This document shows positions 23,912-33,408 of a stretch of 42,477 nt of DNA, piece after piece. The position numbers were made by a program, and so were the translations under genes. Source of the stretch: Phyllobacteriaceae bacterium. GTDB taxonomy: Bacteria > Pseudomonadota > Alphaproteobacteria > Rhizobiales > Devosiaceae. Under the pieces are notes generated by a model. That model ran no database searches. It saw only the letters and a program-made list of their open reading frames with translations, and was not told where the DNA came from. The stretch spans positions 1-42,477 of the forward strand of contig JAAZLP010000238.1 of NCBI GenBank assembly GCA_012799265.1, in the 5' to 3' direction. Every line of letters starts with the position of its first letter. Position 1 is the first letter of the stretch.

Positions 23912-25339
23912 TTAGCGCGGCAGGTCAGTCTTGCCCATCAGGTCGAGGTCGATGGCGCGGGCGGCCTGACGGCCTTCCCGGATCGCCCAGACGACGAGCG
24001 ACTGGCCACGGCGCATGTCGCCGGCAGCGTATACCTTGTCGACCGAGGTCTTGTAGGTAAACGTGTCGGCAAAGAGATTGCCACGCTTGTCGAGGTCAGC
24101 GCCAAGTTCGGTCAGCATGCCTTCGGCAACCGGACCGGCAAAGCCGATGGCGAAGAGGACGAGGTCGGCCTTGATGATGAATTCCGAGCCTTCGATGGGC
24201 TGGCGCGAACGATCAACGCGGGCGCATTCGACGCCGGTGACGTGACCCTTTGCATTGCCGATGATCTTCATCGTGCCAGCGGAGAACTCGCGGATGGCAC
24301 CCTCTGCCTGAGAGGAGGAGGTGCGCATCTTGACCGCCCAGTTGGGCCAGTTGGTCAGCTTGTTTTCCATCTCCGGCGGCATGGGGCGCACGTCGAGCTG
24401 GGTCACCGCAATGGCGCCCTGACGGAACGAGGTACCGACGCAGTCCGAGGCGGTGTCACCCCCGCCGACAACCACGACATGCCTGCCGGCTGCCGAAAGC
24501 TGGAATTCGCCCGAGACGTCTTCCCCGCCGACGCGGCGGTTCTGCTGGACGAGGAACGGCATGGCGTAGTGCACGCCATCAAAAGTGTTGCCTTCCACGT
24601 CGACAGCACGCGGCTTTTCCGCGCCACCGGTCAGCAGCACGGCATCGTGACGCTCACGAAGGTCCGAGAGCGGGCGGGTGACGCCGATGTTCTCGTCATA
24701 GTGGAAGGTCACGCCTTCGGCTTCCATCTGGGAAACGCGGAAGTCGATATGCCCCTTCTCCATCTTGAAGTCGGGGATGCCATAACGCATGAGGCCGCCG
24801 GCCTTGGGTTCGCGCTCATAGACATGAACGTCGTGACCCGCACGGGCCAGCTGCTGGGCCGCAGCCATGCCGGCTGGGCCGGAGCCCACGATGGCTACCG
24901 ACTTGCCGGTCTTGGCCTTGGGCGGCTGGGGCTTGATCCAGCCGGCCTTGATAGCCTTGTCGGCAATCGCCTGTTCGACCGTCTTGATTGCGACAGGGGT
25001 ATCTTCCAGGTTCAGCGTGCAGGCTTCCTCGCAGGGGGCGGGGCAGATGCGGCCGGTGAATTCCGGGAAGTTGTTGGTGGTGTGGAGGTTGCGGGCAGCT
25101 TCCTCCCAATCGCCGTTATAAACGAGGTCGTTCCAGTCCGGAATCTGATTGTGAACCGGGCAGCCCGTATCACCGTGGCAGAACGGGATGCCGCAATCCA
25201 TGCAGCGAGCGGCCTGATCGGTGACGCGCGCTTCATTGAGCGGAATGGTGAACTCGTTGAAGTGACGAATGCGGTCTGAAGCCGGCTGGTAGCGCGGTTC
25301 TTCGCGTTCGATTTCGAGAAAGCCAGTGACCTTACCCAT
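23912..25339 (-). CDS. gltD: Glutamate synthase small subunit (NADPH)
   Basis: This is a 475-residue flavoprotein that passes electrons from NADPH to GltB. The N-terminal cysteine set CMDCGIPFCHGDTGCPVHNQ ligates iron-sulfur clusters. The FAD-binding Rossmann motif is IVGSGPAGMAAAQQLARAG and the NADPH motif is VVGGGDTASDCVGT. YAAGDMRRGQSLVVWAI closes the FAD site. It starts 11 bases after the gltB stop with GGAGAGAGAC upstream, so it is the second gene of the gltBD operon. A strong terminator follows. Confidence 0.97.
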   Translation of the reverse strand: MGKVTGFLEIEREEPRYQPASDRIRHFNEFTIPLNEARVTDQAARCMDCGIPFCHGDTGCPVHNQIPDWNDLVYNGDWEEAARNLHTTNNFPEFTGRICPAPCEEACTLNLEDTPVAIKTVEQAIADKAIKAGWIKPQPPKAKTGKSVAIVGSGPAGMAAAQQLARAGHDVHVYEREPKAGGLMRYGIPDFKMEKGHIDFRVSQMEAEGVTFHYDENIGVTRPLSDLRERHDAVLLTGGAEKPRAVDVEGNTFDGVHYAMPFLVQQNRRVGGEDVSGEFQLSAAGRHVVVVGGGDTASDCVGTSFRQGAIAVTQLDVRPMPPEMENKLTNWPNWAVKMRTSSSQAEGAIREFSAGTMKIIGNAKGHVTGVECARVDRSRQPIEGSEFIIKADLVLFAIGFAGPVAEGMLTELGADLDKRGNLFADTFTYKTSVDKVYAAGDMRRGQSLVVWAIREGRQAARAIDLDLMGKTDLPR

Positions 25340-25350
25340 TGTCTCTCTCC

Positions 25351-28300
25351 TTACTCTGCAGCCACGTTGACGCCGGAGGCGCGCTTCTTTTCCATCTCGA
25401 GGATGGCGCGACGGTATTCGACTGGCATGACCTTGACGAATTTGGGACGCATTTCGGCCCAGTGTTCGAGGATCTGCTTGGCCTTGGTGGAGCCGGTATA
25501 GTGCAGGTGGTTCGAAATCAGCTGGTGCAGACGTTCGTCGTCATGCTTGGTCATGTCGCCTGAAATGTCGACGCGGCCATGCCATTCGAGATCCCCACCG
25601 TGGTGGTGGATCTTCTGCATCAGTTCTTCTTCTTCCTGCACCGGCTCGAGATCGACCATGGCGAGGTTGCAGCGGCTGCGGAAAGTGCCGTCCTCGTCGA
25701 GGACATAGGCAACGCCGCCCGACATGCCGGCTGCGAAGTTGCGGCCGGTGGGGCCGATGACGACGACGAGACCGCCAGTCATGTATTCGCAGCCATGGTC
25801 ACCGGTACCTTCGACCACAGCAATGGCGCCCGAGTTACGGACAGCAAAGCGCTCGCCGGCAATGCCACGGAAATAGGCTTCGCCTTCGGTTGCACCGTAA
25901 AGCACGGTGTTGCCGACGATGATCGACTTGTTTGGATCGAAGCCAACCTTGTCGGACGGACGCACCACGATGCGGCCACCGGCAAGGCCCTTGCCGACAT
26001 AGTCATTGGCGTCGCCCACCATGTCGATGGAGATGCCGCGGGCAAGGAAGGCACCAAAGGCCTGACCGGCCGTCCCGTTGAGGCGGATGGAGATCGTGTC
26101 TTCGGGCAGACCTTCGTGACCATACTTCTTGGCCACAGCGCCCGAGAGCATGGCACCGGCAGAGCGATCGCGGCTGCGGATCGGCAGCTCGATCTGGACC
26201 GGGGTGCCGTTTTCGAGCGCCGGCTTGGCGAGTTCGATCAGCTGACGGTCGAGCACAGCTTCCAGGTGATGGTTCTGCGTCTCTGAGTGGTAGATCGTGT
26301 CGCCGCCGAGCGGCTCGGGCTTGTAGATCAGATTGGCGAGATCAATGCCCTGGCTCTTCCAGTGATCTGCTGCACGCTTCTGATCGAGCAGGTCTGAGCG
26401 ACCAATCAGCTCGTTGAGCGTGCGGGCGCCCAGCGAAGCCATCAGGCCACGCAGCTCTTCAGCGATGAAGAAAAAGTAGTTGATGACGTGCTCAGGCGTG
26501 CCCTTGAAGCGCTTGCGCAGCACCGGATCCTGGGTGGCAACGCCAACCGGGCAGGTGTTGAGATGGCACTTGCGCATCATGATGCAGCCCGCCGCAATCA
26601 ACGGCGCGGTGGAGAAGCCGAACTCGTCTGCACCCAAAAGGGCACCGATCAGCACGTCGCGGCCGGTCTTGAGGCCGCCGTCAACCTGCAGGCGAACGCG
26701 GCTGCGCAGGCGGTTGAGCACCAGCGTCTGGTGGGTTTCGGCCAGGCCGATTTCCCAGGGACCGCCAGCATGCTTCAATGAGGTCAGGGGCGACGCGCCC
26801 GTGCCACCGTCAAAGCCGGAGATCGTGATGTGATCGGCGCGTGCCTTGGCAACGCCAGCAGCAACCGTGCCGACGCCCATTTCGGACACCAGCTTGACCG
26901 AGATATCGGCCTGTTCATTGACGTTCTTGAGATCGTAAATGAGCTGGGCGAGGTCTTCGATCGAATAGATGTCGTGGTGCGGCGGCGGCGAGATGAGGCC
27001 CACGCCCGGGGTGGAGTGACGCGTCTTGGCGACGATCCAGTCGACCTTGTGACCGGGCAGCTGACCGCCTTCGCCGGGCTTTGCACCCTGAGCAACCTTG
27101 ATCTGGATCTGGTCGGAATTGACCAGATATTCAGTGGTGACGCCAAAGCGACCGGAAGCGACCTGCTTGATGGCCGAGCGCAGCGGGTTCTGTGAACCGT
27201 CAGCGAGCGGCTTATAGCGATCAGGCTCTTCGCCGCCTTCACCGGTGTTGGACTTGCCGCCGATCTTGTTCATGGCGATGGCCAGCGTCGTATGCGCCTC
27301 GCGGCTGATGGAGCCGAAGGACATGGCGCCGGTCACGAAGCGCTTGACGATCTCGGAAGCCGGTTCGACTTCGTCGATGGAGACAGCTTCGCCAATCGGC
27401 TTGACGTCGAGCAGGTGACGGATCGCGAGGTAGCCGTTCTCGGCCGAGTTCACGCGCTTTGCAAACTGGTTGTAGCGGTCCTGCGCGTTTTCCGGACTTT
27501 CTTCCTTGGTGCGCACGGCGTGCTGGAGATCGGCGACAACGTCCGGGCTCCAGGCATGCTTTTCGCCACGGATGCGGTAGGCATATTCACCGCCGACATC
27601 GAGCTGACGCCGCAGCACGGCATCATCGCCGAAGGCGAGGTCATGACGGCGCACGGTCTCGGCCGAAACTTCCTTGAGGCCAACGCCTTCAATGGAGGTC
27701 TTGGTGCCGAAGAAGTACTTGTTGACGAAGTCCGAGTTGAGACCAACGGCGTCGAAAATCTGCGCGCCGCAATAGGACTGGTAGGTCGAGATGCCCATCT
27801 TAGACATGACCTTGAGGAGCCCCTTACCAACCGACTTGATGTAGCGGTAGACGACTTCGTCTGCCGAGACTTCTTCCGGATAATTGCCTTCGGCGTGCAG
27901 AGCCTGCAGCGCTTCGAAAGCGAGGTAGGGGTTGATCGCTTCCGCGCCATAGCCGGCCAGCATCGCGAAGTGGTGGATTTCGCGGGCTTCACCGGTTTCG
28001 ACGACGAGACCGGTCGAGGTGCGCAGACCCTTGCGGATCAGGTGATGGTGCACGGCAGCCAGCGCCAGAAGCGTCGGGATGTCGAGGCGATCCGCAGCGA
28101 CCAGGCGGTCGGAGAGGATGATGATGTTGTATTCGCCGCGGACGGCTTCTTCAGCCGCTTGGCACAGAGCCTCGATCGCTGCTTCCATCCCTTCTGCCCC
28201 AAGTTCCTTAGGGTAGGTGATGTCGAGCGTCTTGGTCTTGAACTGGTTGGATTCGATGTCGCCGATGGCGCGGATCTTTTCCAGATCTTCGTTGGTCAGG

Positions 28301-30060
28301 ATCGGCTGACGCACTTCGAGGCGCTTGACGGTCGAGAGCCCCTCAAGATCGAAGAGGTTCGGGCGCGGACCGATGAAGGAGACAAGGCTCATCACCGATT
28401 CTTCGCGGATCGGATCTATCGGCGGGTTGGTGACCTGCGCGAAGTTCTGCTTGAAATAGGTGTAGAGCAGCTTGGGCTTGTCCGAGAGCGCCGAGATCGG
28501 CGTGTCGGTGCCCATGGAGCCAACGGCTTCCTGGCCGGTGGTGGCCATGGGTGCCATCAGGAGCTTCACATCTTCCTGGGTATAGGCAAAGGCCTGAAGG
28601 CGATCGAGCAGGGCTTCGGTCGGCTCGGGCGCCTTGGGCGCAACGGCCGGCAGGTCTTCCAGAACGATCTGGGTGCGGGCAAGCCAGTCCCCATAGGGGT
28701 TGGACGTTGCCAGCGTTGCCTTGATCTCTTCGTCCGAGATGATGCGGCCCTGTTCGAGGTCGATCAGGAGCATCTTGCCCGGCTGCAGGCGCCAACGTTC
28801 GACGATGTCTTCATCCGGAATGGCGAGAACGCCGGATTCGGACGCGAGAACAACGTGATCTTCCTTGGTGACCAGATAGCGGGCCGGACGCAGACCGTTG
28901 CGGTCGAGCGTTGCCACGACATAGCGGCCGTCCGACAGCGACATGGCGGCCGGGCCGTCCCACGGTTCCATCAAGGAGGCGTGGTACTGATAGAAGGCGC
29001 GGCGCTTTTCATCCATCAGCGGGTTGCCGGCCCAGGCTTCCGGGATCAGCATCATGGCTGCGTGCGGCAGCGGATAGCCACCGCGCACGAGGAGTTCGAG
29101 CGCGTTGTCGAAGCAAGCGGTGTCGGACTGGCCTTCATAGGAGATCGGCCAGAGCTTGCCGATGTCGTCACCGAAATACTTCGAATGGACCGAGGCCTGA
29201 CGGGCCGCCATCCAGTTGACGTTGCCACGGATGGTGTTGATTTCACCATTGTGGGTGGTCATGCGGTAGGGGTGAGCCAGCTTCCACGACGGGAAGGTGT
29301 TGGTCGAGAAACGCTGGTGCACCAGCGCGATAGCGCTCTCGAAATCCTCGTCGTGCAGGTCCTGATAGAAGGCACCGAGCTGGTCGGCGAGGAACATGCC
29401 CTTATAGACAAGTGTGCGGGCCGACATGGACACGACATAGAAGCCGTTGTCCGACTGGCTCTCGGGCAGCTCGCCATAGACGGTATTGGAGATGACCTTG
29501 CGCACGATGAGGAGCTTGCGCTCGAACTCATCGAGAGTGAGCCCGTCCGGACGCGCGATGATCATCTGCTCAATGATCGGCTGGGTCGCGATGACGCCTT
29601 CGGAGAGCTTGGAATTGTCTGTGGGAACAACGCGTTCGCCCAGAAGGGTGAGGCCTTCAGCAGCAATGACGCGACGGACCACATCAGCGCAGCGCAGCTT
29701 TAGCTCTTCACCATTGGGGTAGAAGATCATCGCTACGGCGTAGTGGTGCTTTTCGGGAATGGGGAAGGGCAGGACCTTCTGGAAGAAGGCGTGCGGGGTT
29801 TGAACCAGGATGCCAGCGCCGTCACCCATGAGCGGGTCTGCGCCGACTGCGCCGCGATGTTCCAGATTCTCGAGGATTTCGAGACCCTTCTGGACCACTT
29901 CGTGGCTGGGCTTGTTCTTGATGTTTGCAATCATGCCGATGCCGCAGGCATCGTGCTCGTTTGTGGGGTTGTACAGGCCTTGTGCCGCCGGCCGTCCCTG
30001 ATGCGGGCCGGCGGCTAGCTCCCGTGCTGGCGTTTGGTTCGATCCTGGGCTCATGACCAT
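25351..30060 (-). CDS. gltB: Glutamate synthase large subunit (NADPH)
   Basis: This is a 1569-residue enzyme that converts 2-oxoglutarate and glutamine into two glutamates. The class II glutaminase domain begins at Cys39 (DACGIGM), so the first 38 residues are a propeptide to be cleaved. A central domain and the FMN-binding synthase domain follow ([33 protein letters not shown]). The 3Fe-4S ligands are in [15 protein letters not shown]. The C terminus is the GxxGxxxG beta-helix ([24 protein letters not shown]). The start is ATG at 30060, or two codons later; GGGAAG lies upstream. It forms an operon with gltD for ammonia assimilation with glutamine synthetase. Confidence 0.97.
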   Translation of the reverse strand: MVMSPGSNQTPARELAAGPHQGRPAAQGLYNPTNEHDACGIGMIANIKNKPSHEVVQKGLEILENLEHRGAVGADPLMGDGAGILVQTPHAFFQKVLPFPIPEKHHYAVAMIFYPNGEELKLRCADVVRRVIAAEGLTLLGERVVPTDNSKLSEGVIATQPIIEQMIIARPDGLTLDEFERKLLIVRKVISNTVYGELPESQSDNGFYVVSMSARTLVYKGMFLADQLGAFYQDLHDEDFESAIALVHQRFSTNTFPSWKLAHPYRMTTHNGEINTIRGNVNWMAARQASVHSKYFGDDIGKLWPISYEGQSDTACFDNALELLVRGGYPLPHAAMMLIPEAWAGNPLMDEKRRAFYQYHASLMEPWDGPAAMSLSDGRYVVATLDRNGLRPARYLVTKEDHVVLASESGVLAIPDEDIVERWRLQPGKMLLIDLEQGRIISDEEIKATLATSNPYGDWLARTQIVLEDLPAVAPKAPEPTEALLDRLQAFAYTQEDVKLLMAPMATTGQEAVGSMGTDTPISALSDKPKLLYTYFKQNFAQVTNPPIDPIREESVMSLVSFIGPRPNLFDLEGLSTVKRLEVRQPILTNEDLEKIRAIGDIESNQFKTKTLDITYPKELGAEGMEAAIEALCQAAEEAVRGEYNIIILSDRLVAADRLDIPTLLALAAVHHHLIRKGLRTSTGLVVETGEAREIHHFAMLAGYGAEAINPYLAFEALQALHAEGNYPEEVSADEVVYRYIKSVGKGLLKVMSKMGISTYQSYCGAQIFDAVGLNSDFVNKYFFGTKTSIEGVGLKEVSAETVRRHDLAFGDDAVLRRQLDVGGEYAYRIRGEKHAWSPDVVADLQHAVRTKEESPENAQDRYNQFAKRVNSAENGYLAIRHLLDVKPIGEAVSIDEVEPASEIVKRFVTGAMSFGSISREAHTTLAIAMNKIGGKSNTGEGGEEPDRYKPLADGSQNPLRSAIKQVASGRFGVTTEYLVNSDQIQIKVAQGAKPGEGGQLPGHKVDWIVAKTRHSTPGVGLISPPPHHDIYSIEDLAQLIYDLKNVNEQADISVKLVSEMGVGTVAAGVAKARADHITISGFDGGTGASPLTSLKHAGGPWEIGLAETHQTLVLNRLRSRVRLQVDGGLKTGRDVLIGALLGADEFGFSTAPLIAAGCIMMRKCHLNTCPVGVATQDPVLRKRFKGTPEHVINYFFFIAEELRGLMASLGARTLNELIGRSDLLDQKRAADHWKSQGIDLANLIYKPEPLGGDTIYHSETQNHHLEAVLDRQLIELAKPALENGTPVQIELPIRSRDRSAGAMLSGAVAKKYGHEGLPEDTISIRLNGTAGQAFGAFLARGISIDMVGDANDYVGKGLAGGRIVVRPSDKVGFDPNKSIIVGNTVLYGATEGEAYFRGIAGERFAVRNSGAIAVVEGTGDHGCEYMTGGLVVVIGPTGRNFAAGMSGGVAYVLDEDGTFRSRCNLAMVDLEPVQEEEELMQKIHHHGGDLEWHGRVDISGDMTKHDDERLHQLISNHLHYTGSTKAKQILEHWAEMRPKFVKVMPVEYRRAILEMEKKRASGVNVAAE

Positions 30061-30369
30061 CGAAAACTTCCCTATCTATGTCTCCCAAACCGGGAGAAGA
30101 TGCAGTGGGCGGCGCGCCGCCAGCGGCAGACACGACAAGCGCGCGGGTCGTACATGGTACGGCTCGGAGAGCGCTTTTGTCGATCTAGTTGGGAGCGGCG
30201 CTGCATCCAAATGGCCGCTCAAATTCGGACTTCCTCAAGTCCCGCCTGTTCGTTTCCGCTCACGATAAGCGGGCCAGCCGAACCAGCGTGCGCACGGGGC
30301 CGCGGAGAGCGGGGTGCGCGTCATTTAGGACAGACATGCTGCCCTAACGCTGCGACATTTGCATAATTC

Positions 30370-30565
30370 CAAACTGGCAGCAAGACGCAAAGTTGGACTT
30401 TGGAAAAAAATAATAGGAAAGAAGGCGATTTAGAATAGGATTGATAGGAGTTTGTGGGCTTTTGTGCCTAATTAGTGAGCGAGATGCATGTGTTTTGTGC
30501 AGAAGTCCTATTTGTGGCGTGTAATTGAAGTGTTGGTCCTATTGTTTCCTTCTGCGAATAGGGTT
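30370..30565. other. AT-rich non-coding block with repeated AATAGGA heptamers
   Basis: The 646-bp gap between gltB and hsp20 holds no convincing gene. Its middle is about 40% GC by hand count, against a clearly GC-rich surrounding. AATAGGA occurs at 30412-30418 and 30434-30440. GATAGGA is at 30443-30449, the inverted form TCCTATT at 30506-30512 and 30537-30543, and the variant AATAGGG at 30557-30563. Candidate roles are an upstream regulatory region for gltB or an unannotated RNA. The 30061-30360 part shows nothing distinct. Confidence 0.55.
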
Positions 30566-30613
30566 TGCTCTCTGTAGGCGGGGACCATCCGTCAACGTAG
30601 CCAACGAACGAAA

Positions 30614-30641
30614 AAGGCGCAGTTCGTACGAACTGCGCCTT
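30614..30641 (-). terminator. Intrinsic terminator of hsp20
   Basis: AAGGCGCAGTTCGTACGAACTGCGCCTT is a perfect 28-bp palindrome. On the minus strand it continues into TTTTT, about 70 bases past the hsp20 stop. Confidence 0.92.
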
Positions 30642-30706
30642 CGATAATGATCGGGTGGCCTGTGGGGAGGGGGAATCTCACAGGCCGTTTTGTGTAGGCG
30701 CGGCCG

Positions 30707-31168
30707 TTAGTTGACCGACTTATCCTCGATGGTCGGCTGCTGCGTGCCGCTATTGATCTGGATGGTGCGCGGCTTCTTGCTTTCCGGCAGTTCGCGCTTC
30801 AGTTCCAGATGGAGCAGGCCATTTTCCATAGATGCGCCACTGACTTCGACATAATCGGCGAGCTGGAAGCGCAACTCAAACGCCCGCTCGGCAATGCCGC
30901 GGTGGAGGAATTCTCGTTTGGTATCAGCGGTTTCCGCAGGCTTTGCGCCCTTGACGACGAGGCTGTTTTCCTTGGTTTCAACGGCGATATCGCCATTGGT
31001 GAACCCGGCTACGGCGATGGAGATGCGGTAGGCATCGTCGCCAGTGCGCTCGATATTGTAGGGCGGGTAGGTCTTGGTTTCCTGCGCCGTCAGCGTGTCC
31101 AAGCGGTTGAAAAGACGATCAAAACCGACGGTGGAACGATAGAAGGGGGAGAAGTCGATGGTCTGCAT
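30707..31168 (-). CDS. Small heat-shock protein, Hsp20/IbpA family
   Basis: This is a 153-residue alpha-crystallin-type holdase that keeps unfolded proteins soluble. The ATG at 31168 (MQTIDFSPFYRS) is preferred; the ORF begins two codons earlier with GTG. The N-terminal FYRSTVGFDRLFNRLD is typical of class A rhizobial sHsps. The crystallin domain spans about residues 35-130, with YRISIAVAGF and the GLLHLELKRELPE strand. PRTIQI gives the C-terminal I-x-I anchoring motif. An RpoH-like promoter and a possible thermosensor leader lie upstream, and a strong terminator lies downstream. Confidence 0.94.
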   Translation of the reverse strand: MQTIDFSPFYRSTVGFDRLFNRLDTLTAQETKTYPPYNIERTGDDAYRISIAVAGFTNGDIAVETKENSLVVKGAKPAETADTKREFLHRGIAERAFELRFQLADYVEVSGASMENGLLHLELKRELPESKKPRTIQINSGTQQPTIEDKSVN

Positions 31169-31285
31169 TTTCACATTCTTTCATAAAGCAACGTGGTTGA
31201 AGCGACCGGTGCCTGCTGCGGTGCCCCCTGATGCGGCGAGCGACCATTTTGGGCAGGGCCGGTGTTCCCGGATAGCCGGCGAACA
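31169..31285 (-). promoter_or_regulatory. Possible ROSE-like RNA thermosensor leader of hsp20
   Basis: The predicted leader is about 115 nt, GC-rich and rich in inverted repeats. Just before the start codon it contains TTGCTTTATGAAAGAATG, in which the TTGCT motif typical of ROSE elements can pair CTTT with the weak ribosome site AAAG. No other strong Shine-Dalgarno sequence is visible. The assignment is by resemblance and context only. Confidence 0.4.
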
Positions 31286-31291
31286 GCATTG

Positions 31292-31319
31292 ATGTAGGGG
31301 GGCGATTTTGCGTTTCAAG
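31292..31319 (-). promoter_or_regulatory. RpoH (heat-shock sigma)-type promoter of hsp20
   Basis: On the minus strand CTTGAAA (31319-31313) is followed after 14 bases by CCTACAT (31298-31292). This is close to the alphaproteobacterial RpoH pattern CTTG...CYTATNT. It predicts transcription starting near 31285. Confidence 0.65.
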
Positions 31320-31344
31320 AGCGCGCATCCTTCGGAAAATGGGC

Positions 31345-31366
31345 CCAGATGAACGCCAGATGAACG
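31345..31366. repeat. Tandem 11-bp repeat CCAGATGAACG
   Basis: Two exact, abutting copies of CCAGATGAACG lie between the hsp20 promoter and the orphan plus-strand terminator. The end of the second copy, TGAACG, has an inverted partner CGTTCA at 31381-31386. Confidence 0.7.
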
Positions 31367-31534
31367 GAATGCTCCGACCTCGTTCAGCAAGCCGGTCCTA
31401 GAAGGGTGGCCATGAAGACGGAGGAGCCATCCCAACCGTTTTCAAATCCCTGACGGTCTCCTTCAACCCGCCCCCCGCAGGAGATCGCCCAGACAGAGAA
31501 GCCAGCATCTTCGGAAGCTGGCTTCTCTTTTTTT
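31367..31534 (+). ncRNA. Candidate small RNA
   Basis: No ORF on the plus strand accounts for the strong terminator at 31495-31534, and the next plus gene starts after it. The stretch before it has pyrimidine-rich, C-rich pieces (GGTCTCCTTC, CCCGCCCCCC) that often serve as target-pairing loops in small RNAs. The 5' end is a guess placed after the tandem repeat. A clear promoter was not found. Confidence 0.35.
31495..31534 (+). terminator. Orphan intrinsic terminator
   Basis: AGAGAAGCCAGC pairs with GCTGGCTTCTCT around a 10-base loop, followed by a T-run to 31534. No plus-strand protein gene lies upstream of it, back to the cluster ending at 23114. Confidence 0.92.
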
Positions 31535-31579
31535 ACGCCTCGCGCTTATGGTCGGCTCCGCACAGAAACGAGGCCTGTC

Positions 31580-32554
31580 TTGACCGCTTCCGTCGATCCC
31601 CAGGGACCCAAACTGACTGGTACACCGAACAATCCCATCCCCGAGCGGGCAAGGGCGGGCTATTTCACGACGTCGGACAAGGTGAGGCTGCGCTATGCGC
31701 GGTGGCCGAAGGGAACAGGACCGCAGCGGGGGACGGTCTGTCTCGTTCAGGGGCGGACGGAATATATCGAGAAATATTTCGAGACCATCGCCGACTTCCA
31801 GAAGCGCGGCTTTCATGTAGCGACCTTTGACTGGCGCGGGCAGGGCGGGTCGGACCGGCTGATCGGCAATCGCCATCTCGGCTATGTCGACAATTTCGAT
31901 GACTACTGGACCGATCTGCGGTGTTTCCATGCCGAGATCCTGCTGCCCGACTGTCCGCCGCCTTACTATCTCGTCGGCCATTCCATGGGCGGGCTGGTCA
32001 GCCTGCATGCGGCGACGCGCGACCGGATGATGTTCGACCGGGTGTTTTTGTCGGCGCCGATGGTGAGCCTCTACCGCATGGAAGAGAGCATGCCCCGGCT
32101 GATGGTGCTGGCGGAAACGCTGAGCTTTCTTGGGCTCGGGAGAGTGCCGCTGGCGCGCAAGGGCGACCGGCGCCCGGACGAGGCCATGTTCCCCAACAAC
32201 CCGCTGACCGGGGATGTCAAGCGCTATGCGCGGATGGTCGAAAGCATCCGGGCCGATGACGGGCTTTATATCGGCTCGCCCACCTTCCGCTGGCTGGGCG
32301 CTGCCATGCGCGCCATGCTGGCCGCAAAGCGGGACAGTTTTCCCGGCGAGATCAAGATCCCGCTCCTGGTTCTGGCCGCGGCGCGGGACAGTATTGTCTC
32401 GACGCCTGCGATCGAGGATCTGGGCCTGCGGCTGCGCAATGGCCGGCATATGGTGATCCCGGGCGGGCGCCATGAGCTGTTCATGGAGACTGATGCCATC
32501 AGGGGACAGGTGCTGGCGGCATTTGACGCCTTTATTACCGAGCAGACCCGCTAG
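31580..32554 (+). CDS. Alpha/beta hydrolase, lysophospholipase/monoacylglycerol lipase type
   Basis: This is a 324-residue serine hydrolase. The start is TTG at 31580, supported by GAGG six bases upstream. The nucleophile S135 lies in VGHSMGG, the acid is the Asp in LAAARDSIVS and the base is the His in PGGRHELFME. The FDWRGQGGSDR segment is typical of the PldB/monoglyceride lipase group. No signal peptide is seen, so it is probably cytosolic or membrane-peripheral. The substrate is a lipid ester by family only. It converges on the tad-type pilus genes. Confidence 0.87.
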   Translation: MTASVDPQGPKLTGTPNNPIPERARAGYFTTSDKVRLRYARWPKGTGPQRGTVCLVQGRTEYIEKYFETIADFQKRGFHVATFDWRGQGGSDRLIGNRHLGYVDNFDDYWTDLRCFHAEILLPDCPPPYYLVGHSMGGLVSLHAATRDRMMFDRVFLSAPMVSLYRMEESMPRLMVLAETLSFLGLGRVPLARKGDRRPDEAMFPNNPLTGDVKRYARMVESIRADDGLYIGSPTFRWLGAAMRAMLAAKRDSFPGEIKIPLLVLAAARDSIVSTPAIEDLGLRLRNGRHMVIPGGRHELFMETDAIRGQVLAAFDAFITEQTR

Positions 32555-32557
32555 GGA

Positions 32558-32974
32558 TCAGGTCTGGTCGATCGGGACAAGCACGACCGATGTCAGCGGG
32601 AAATCCTGCGGCAGGGGAATCGGGCCCTGCGCCTGGAACCTGTAGTCCAACTTCAGTTCGACATGAGGGTAGGGGGTGCTGTTAGTGGCCATGGAAATGG
32701 CCAGCCGACGGGTATCAAGGCCGGTCGCGGCCACGCCATCGATAATGACCTGACGGGCACCAGCGGCATCATTGGGCGCAAAGAGCAAATGCCGCGCGCC
32801 CTGCTCAGCGAGCTGGGAAATGGTGGATTGGGCATAGATGCCGAGCCCGACCTGAAAGAGCGCAAAGAGACAGCCGATAAAGAGCGGTGCGACGAGGGCA
32901 AACTCAATGGCGGAACCGCCCTGTCGGCAGCGCCAGAGGCGGCGGGGCGAAATGGTGGGACGGTGCCGCATCAT
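32558..32974 (-). CDS. TadE-like pilus assembly protein
   Basis: This is a 138-residue pseudopilin-like protein. A short basic N terminus (RCRQGG) precedes the TadE motif SAIEFALVAPLFIGCLFALFQVG, a single membrane helix with the conserved Glu. About 95 periplasmic residues follow. By family it is processed by a TadV-type prepilin peptidase and helps Flp pilus assembly. Its ATG overlaps the upstream stop (ATGA), making it the last gene of a three-gene operon. The core tad genes (tadA-C, cpaBC, flp) are not in the window. Confidence 0.87.
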   Translation of the reverse strand: MMRHRPTISPRRLWRCRQGGSAIEFALVAPLFIGCLFALFQVGLGIYAQSTISQLAEQGARHLLFAPNDAAGARQVIIDGVAATGLDTRRLAISMATNSTPYPHVELKLDYRFQAQGPIPLPQDFPLTSVVLVPIDQT

Positions 32975-33408
32975 TTCACCTTTCCGACATAGATTTCGAA
33001 CTTGGCATCGAGGGCCAGTTCCATCTCGAATATCGCGGTCCTGTAGGGCAGGGTCACACTGACCGTGGCATAGCGATCAAGACCGGGCGCACAGGGTTTG
33101 ACGCAGCTCGGGCCCGAGGCGCAGCTACAGAAGGTACTGGCCTCAAGGGTGGCCGGGCTGGAGGGGCCGAGGCCATGGGCGATCACCTGCTTTGTCGTGG
33201 CGATGGCATTACCCTGGGTCTGCATGGCGTGCTGCATGCCGGTGTTAAGCGCGGATTGCAGCTTGAGCTTTTCCTGAAAGCCCATGCCGAGATCGAGCGT
33301 GCCTGAAATCAGCAGCAGGAGAAGCGGCACGAGCACAGCAAATTCCACCGCGGCGTTTGCGCCTGTGTGGCGAAGGAAACGGGCGAGGCCTTGCAACATT
33401 TTGGGCAT
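32971..33408 (-). CDS. TadE/TadF-like pilus assembly protein
   Basis: This is a 145-residue protein with the TadE-type opening GANAAVEFAVLVPLLLLLISGTLDLG, a single N-terminal membrane helix with Glu. A periplasmic part with four clustered cysteines follows (FCSCASGPSCVKPC), likely forming disulfides. It is related to the downstream 138-residue protein and overlaps genes at both ends (TGATG and ATGA), so the three proteins are made together. The role in Flp/Tad pili is by family. Confidence 0.85.
   Translation of the reverse strand: MPKMLQGLARFLRHTGANAAVEFAVLVPLLLLLISGTLDLGMGFQEKLKLQSALNTGMQHAMQTQGNAIATTKQVIAHGLGPSSPATLEASTFCSCASGPSCVKPCAPGLDRYATVSVTLPYRTAIFEMELALDAKFEIYVGKVK

Noticed and set aside
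23897-25279. 460-residue plus-strand ORF
   Set aside because: It is antisense to gltD, which has clear motifs and an operon context. No domain is recognisable in the shadow.
27292-29703. 803-residue plus-strand ORF
   Set aside because: It is antisense to gltB. Its composition (many Asp, Gly, Val, His and repeated short runs) follows from the reverse complement of a high-GC gene.
30034-30366. 110-residue plus-strand ORF in the gltB upstream region
   Set aside because: Composition is non-protein-like (Arg, Cys, Trp rich), there is no ribosome site, and it overlaps the gltB start.
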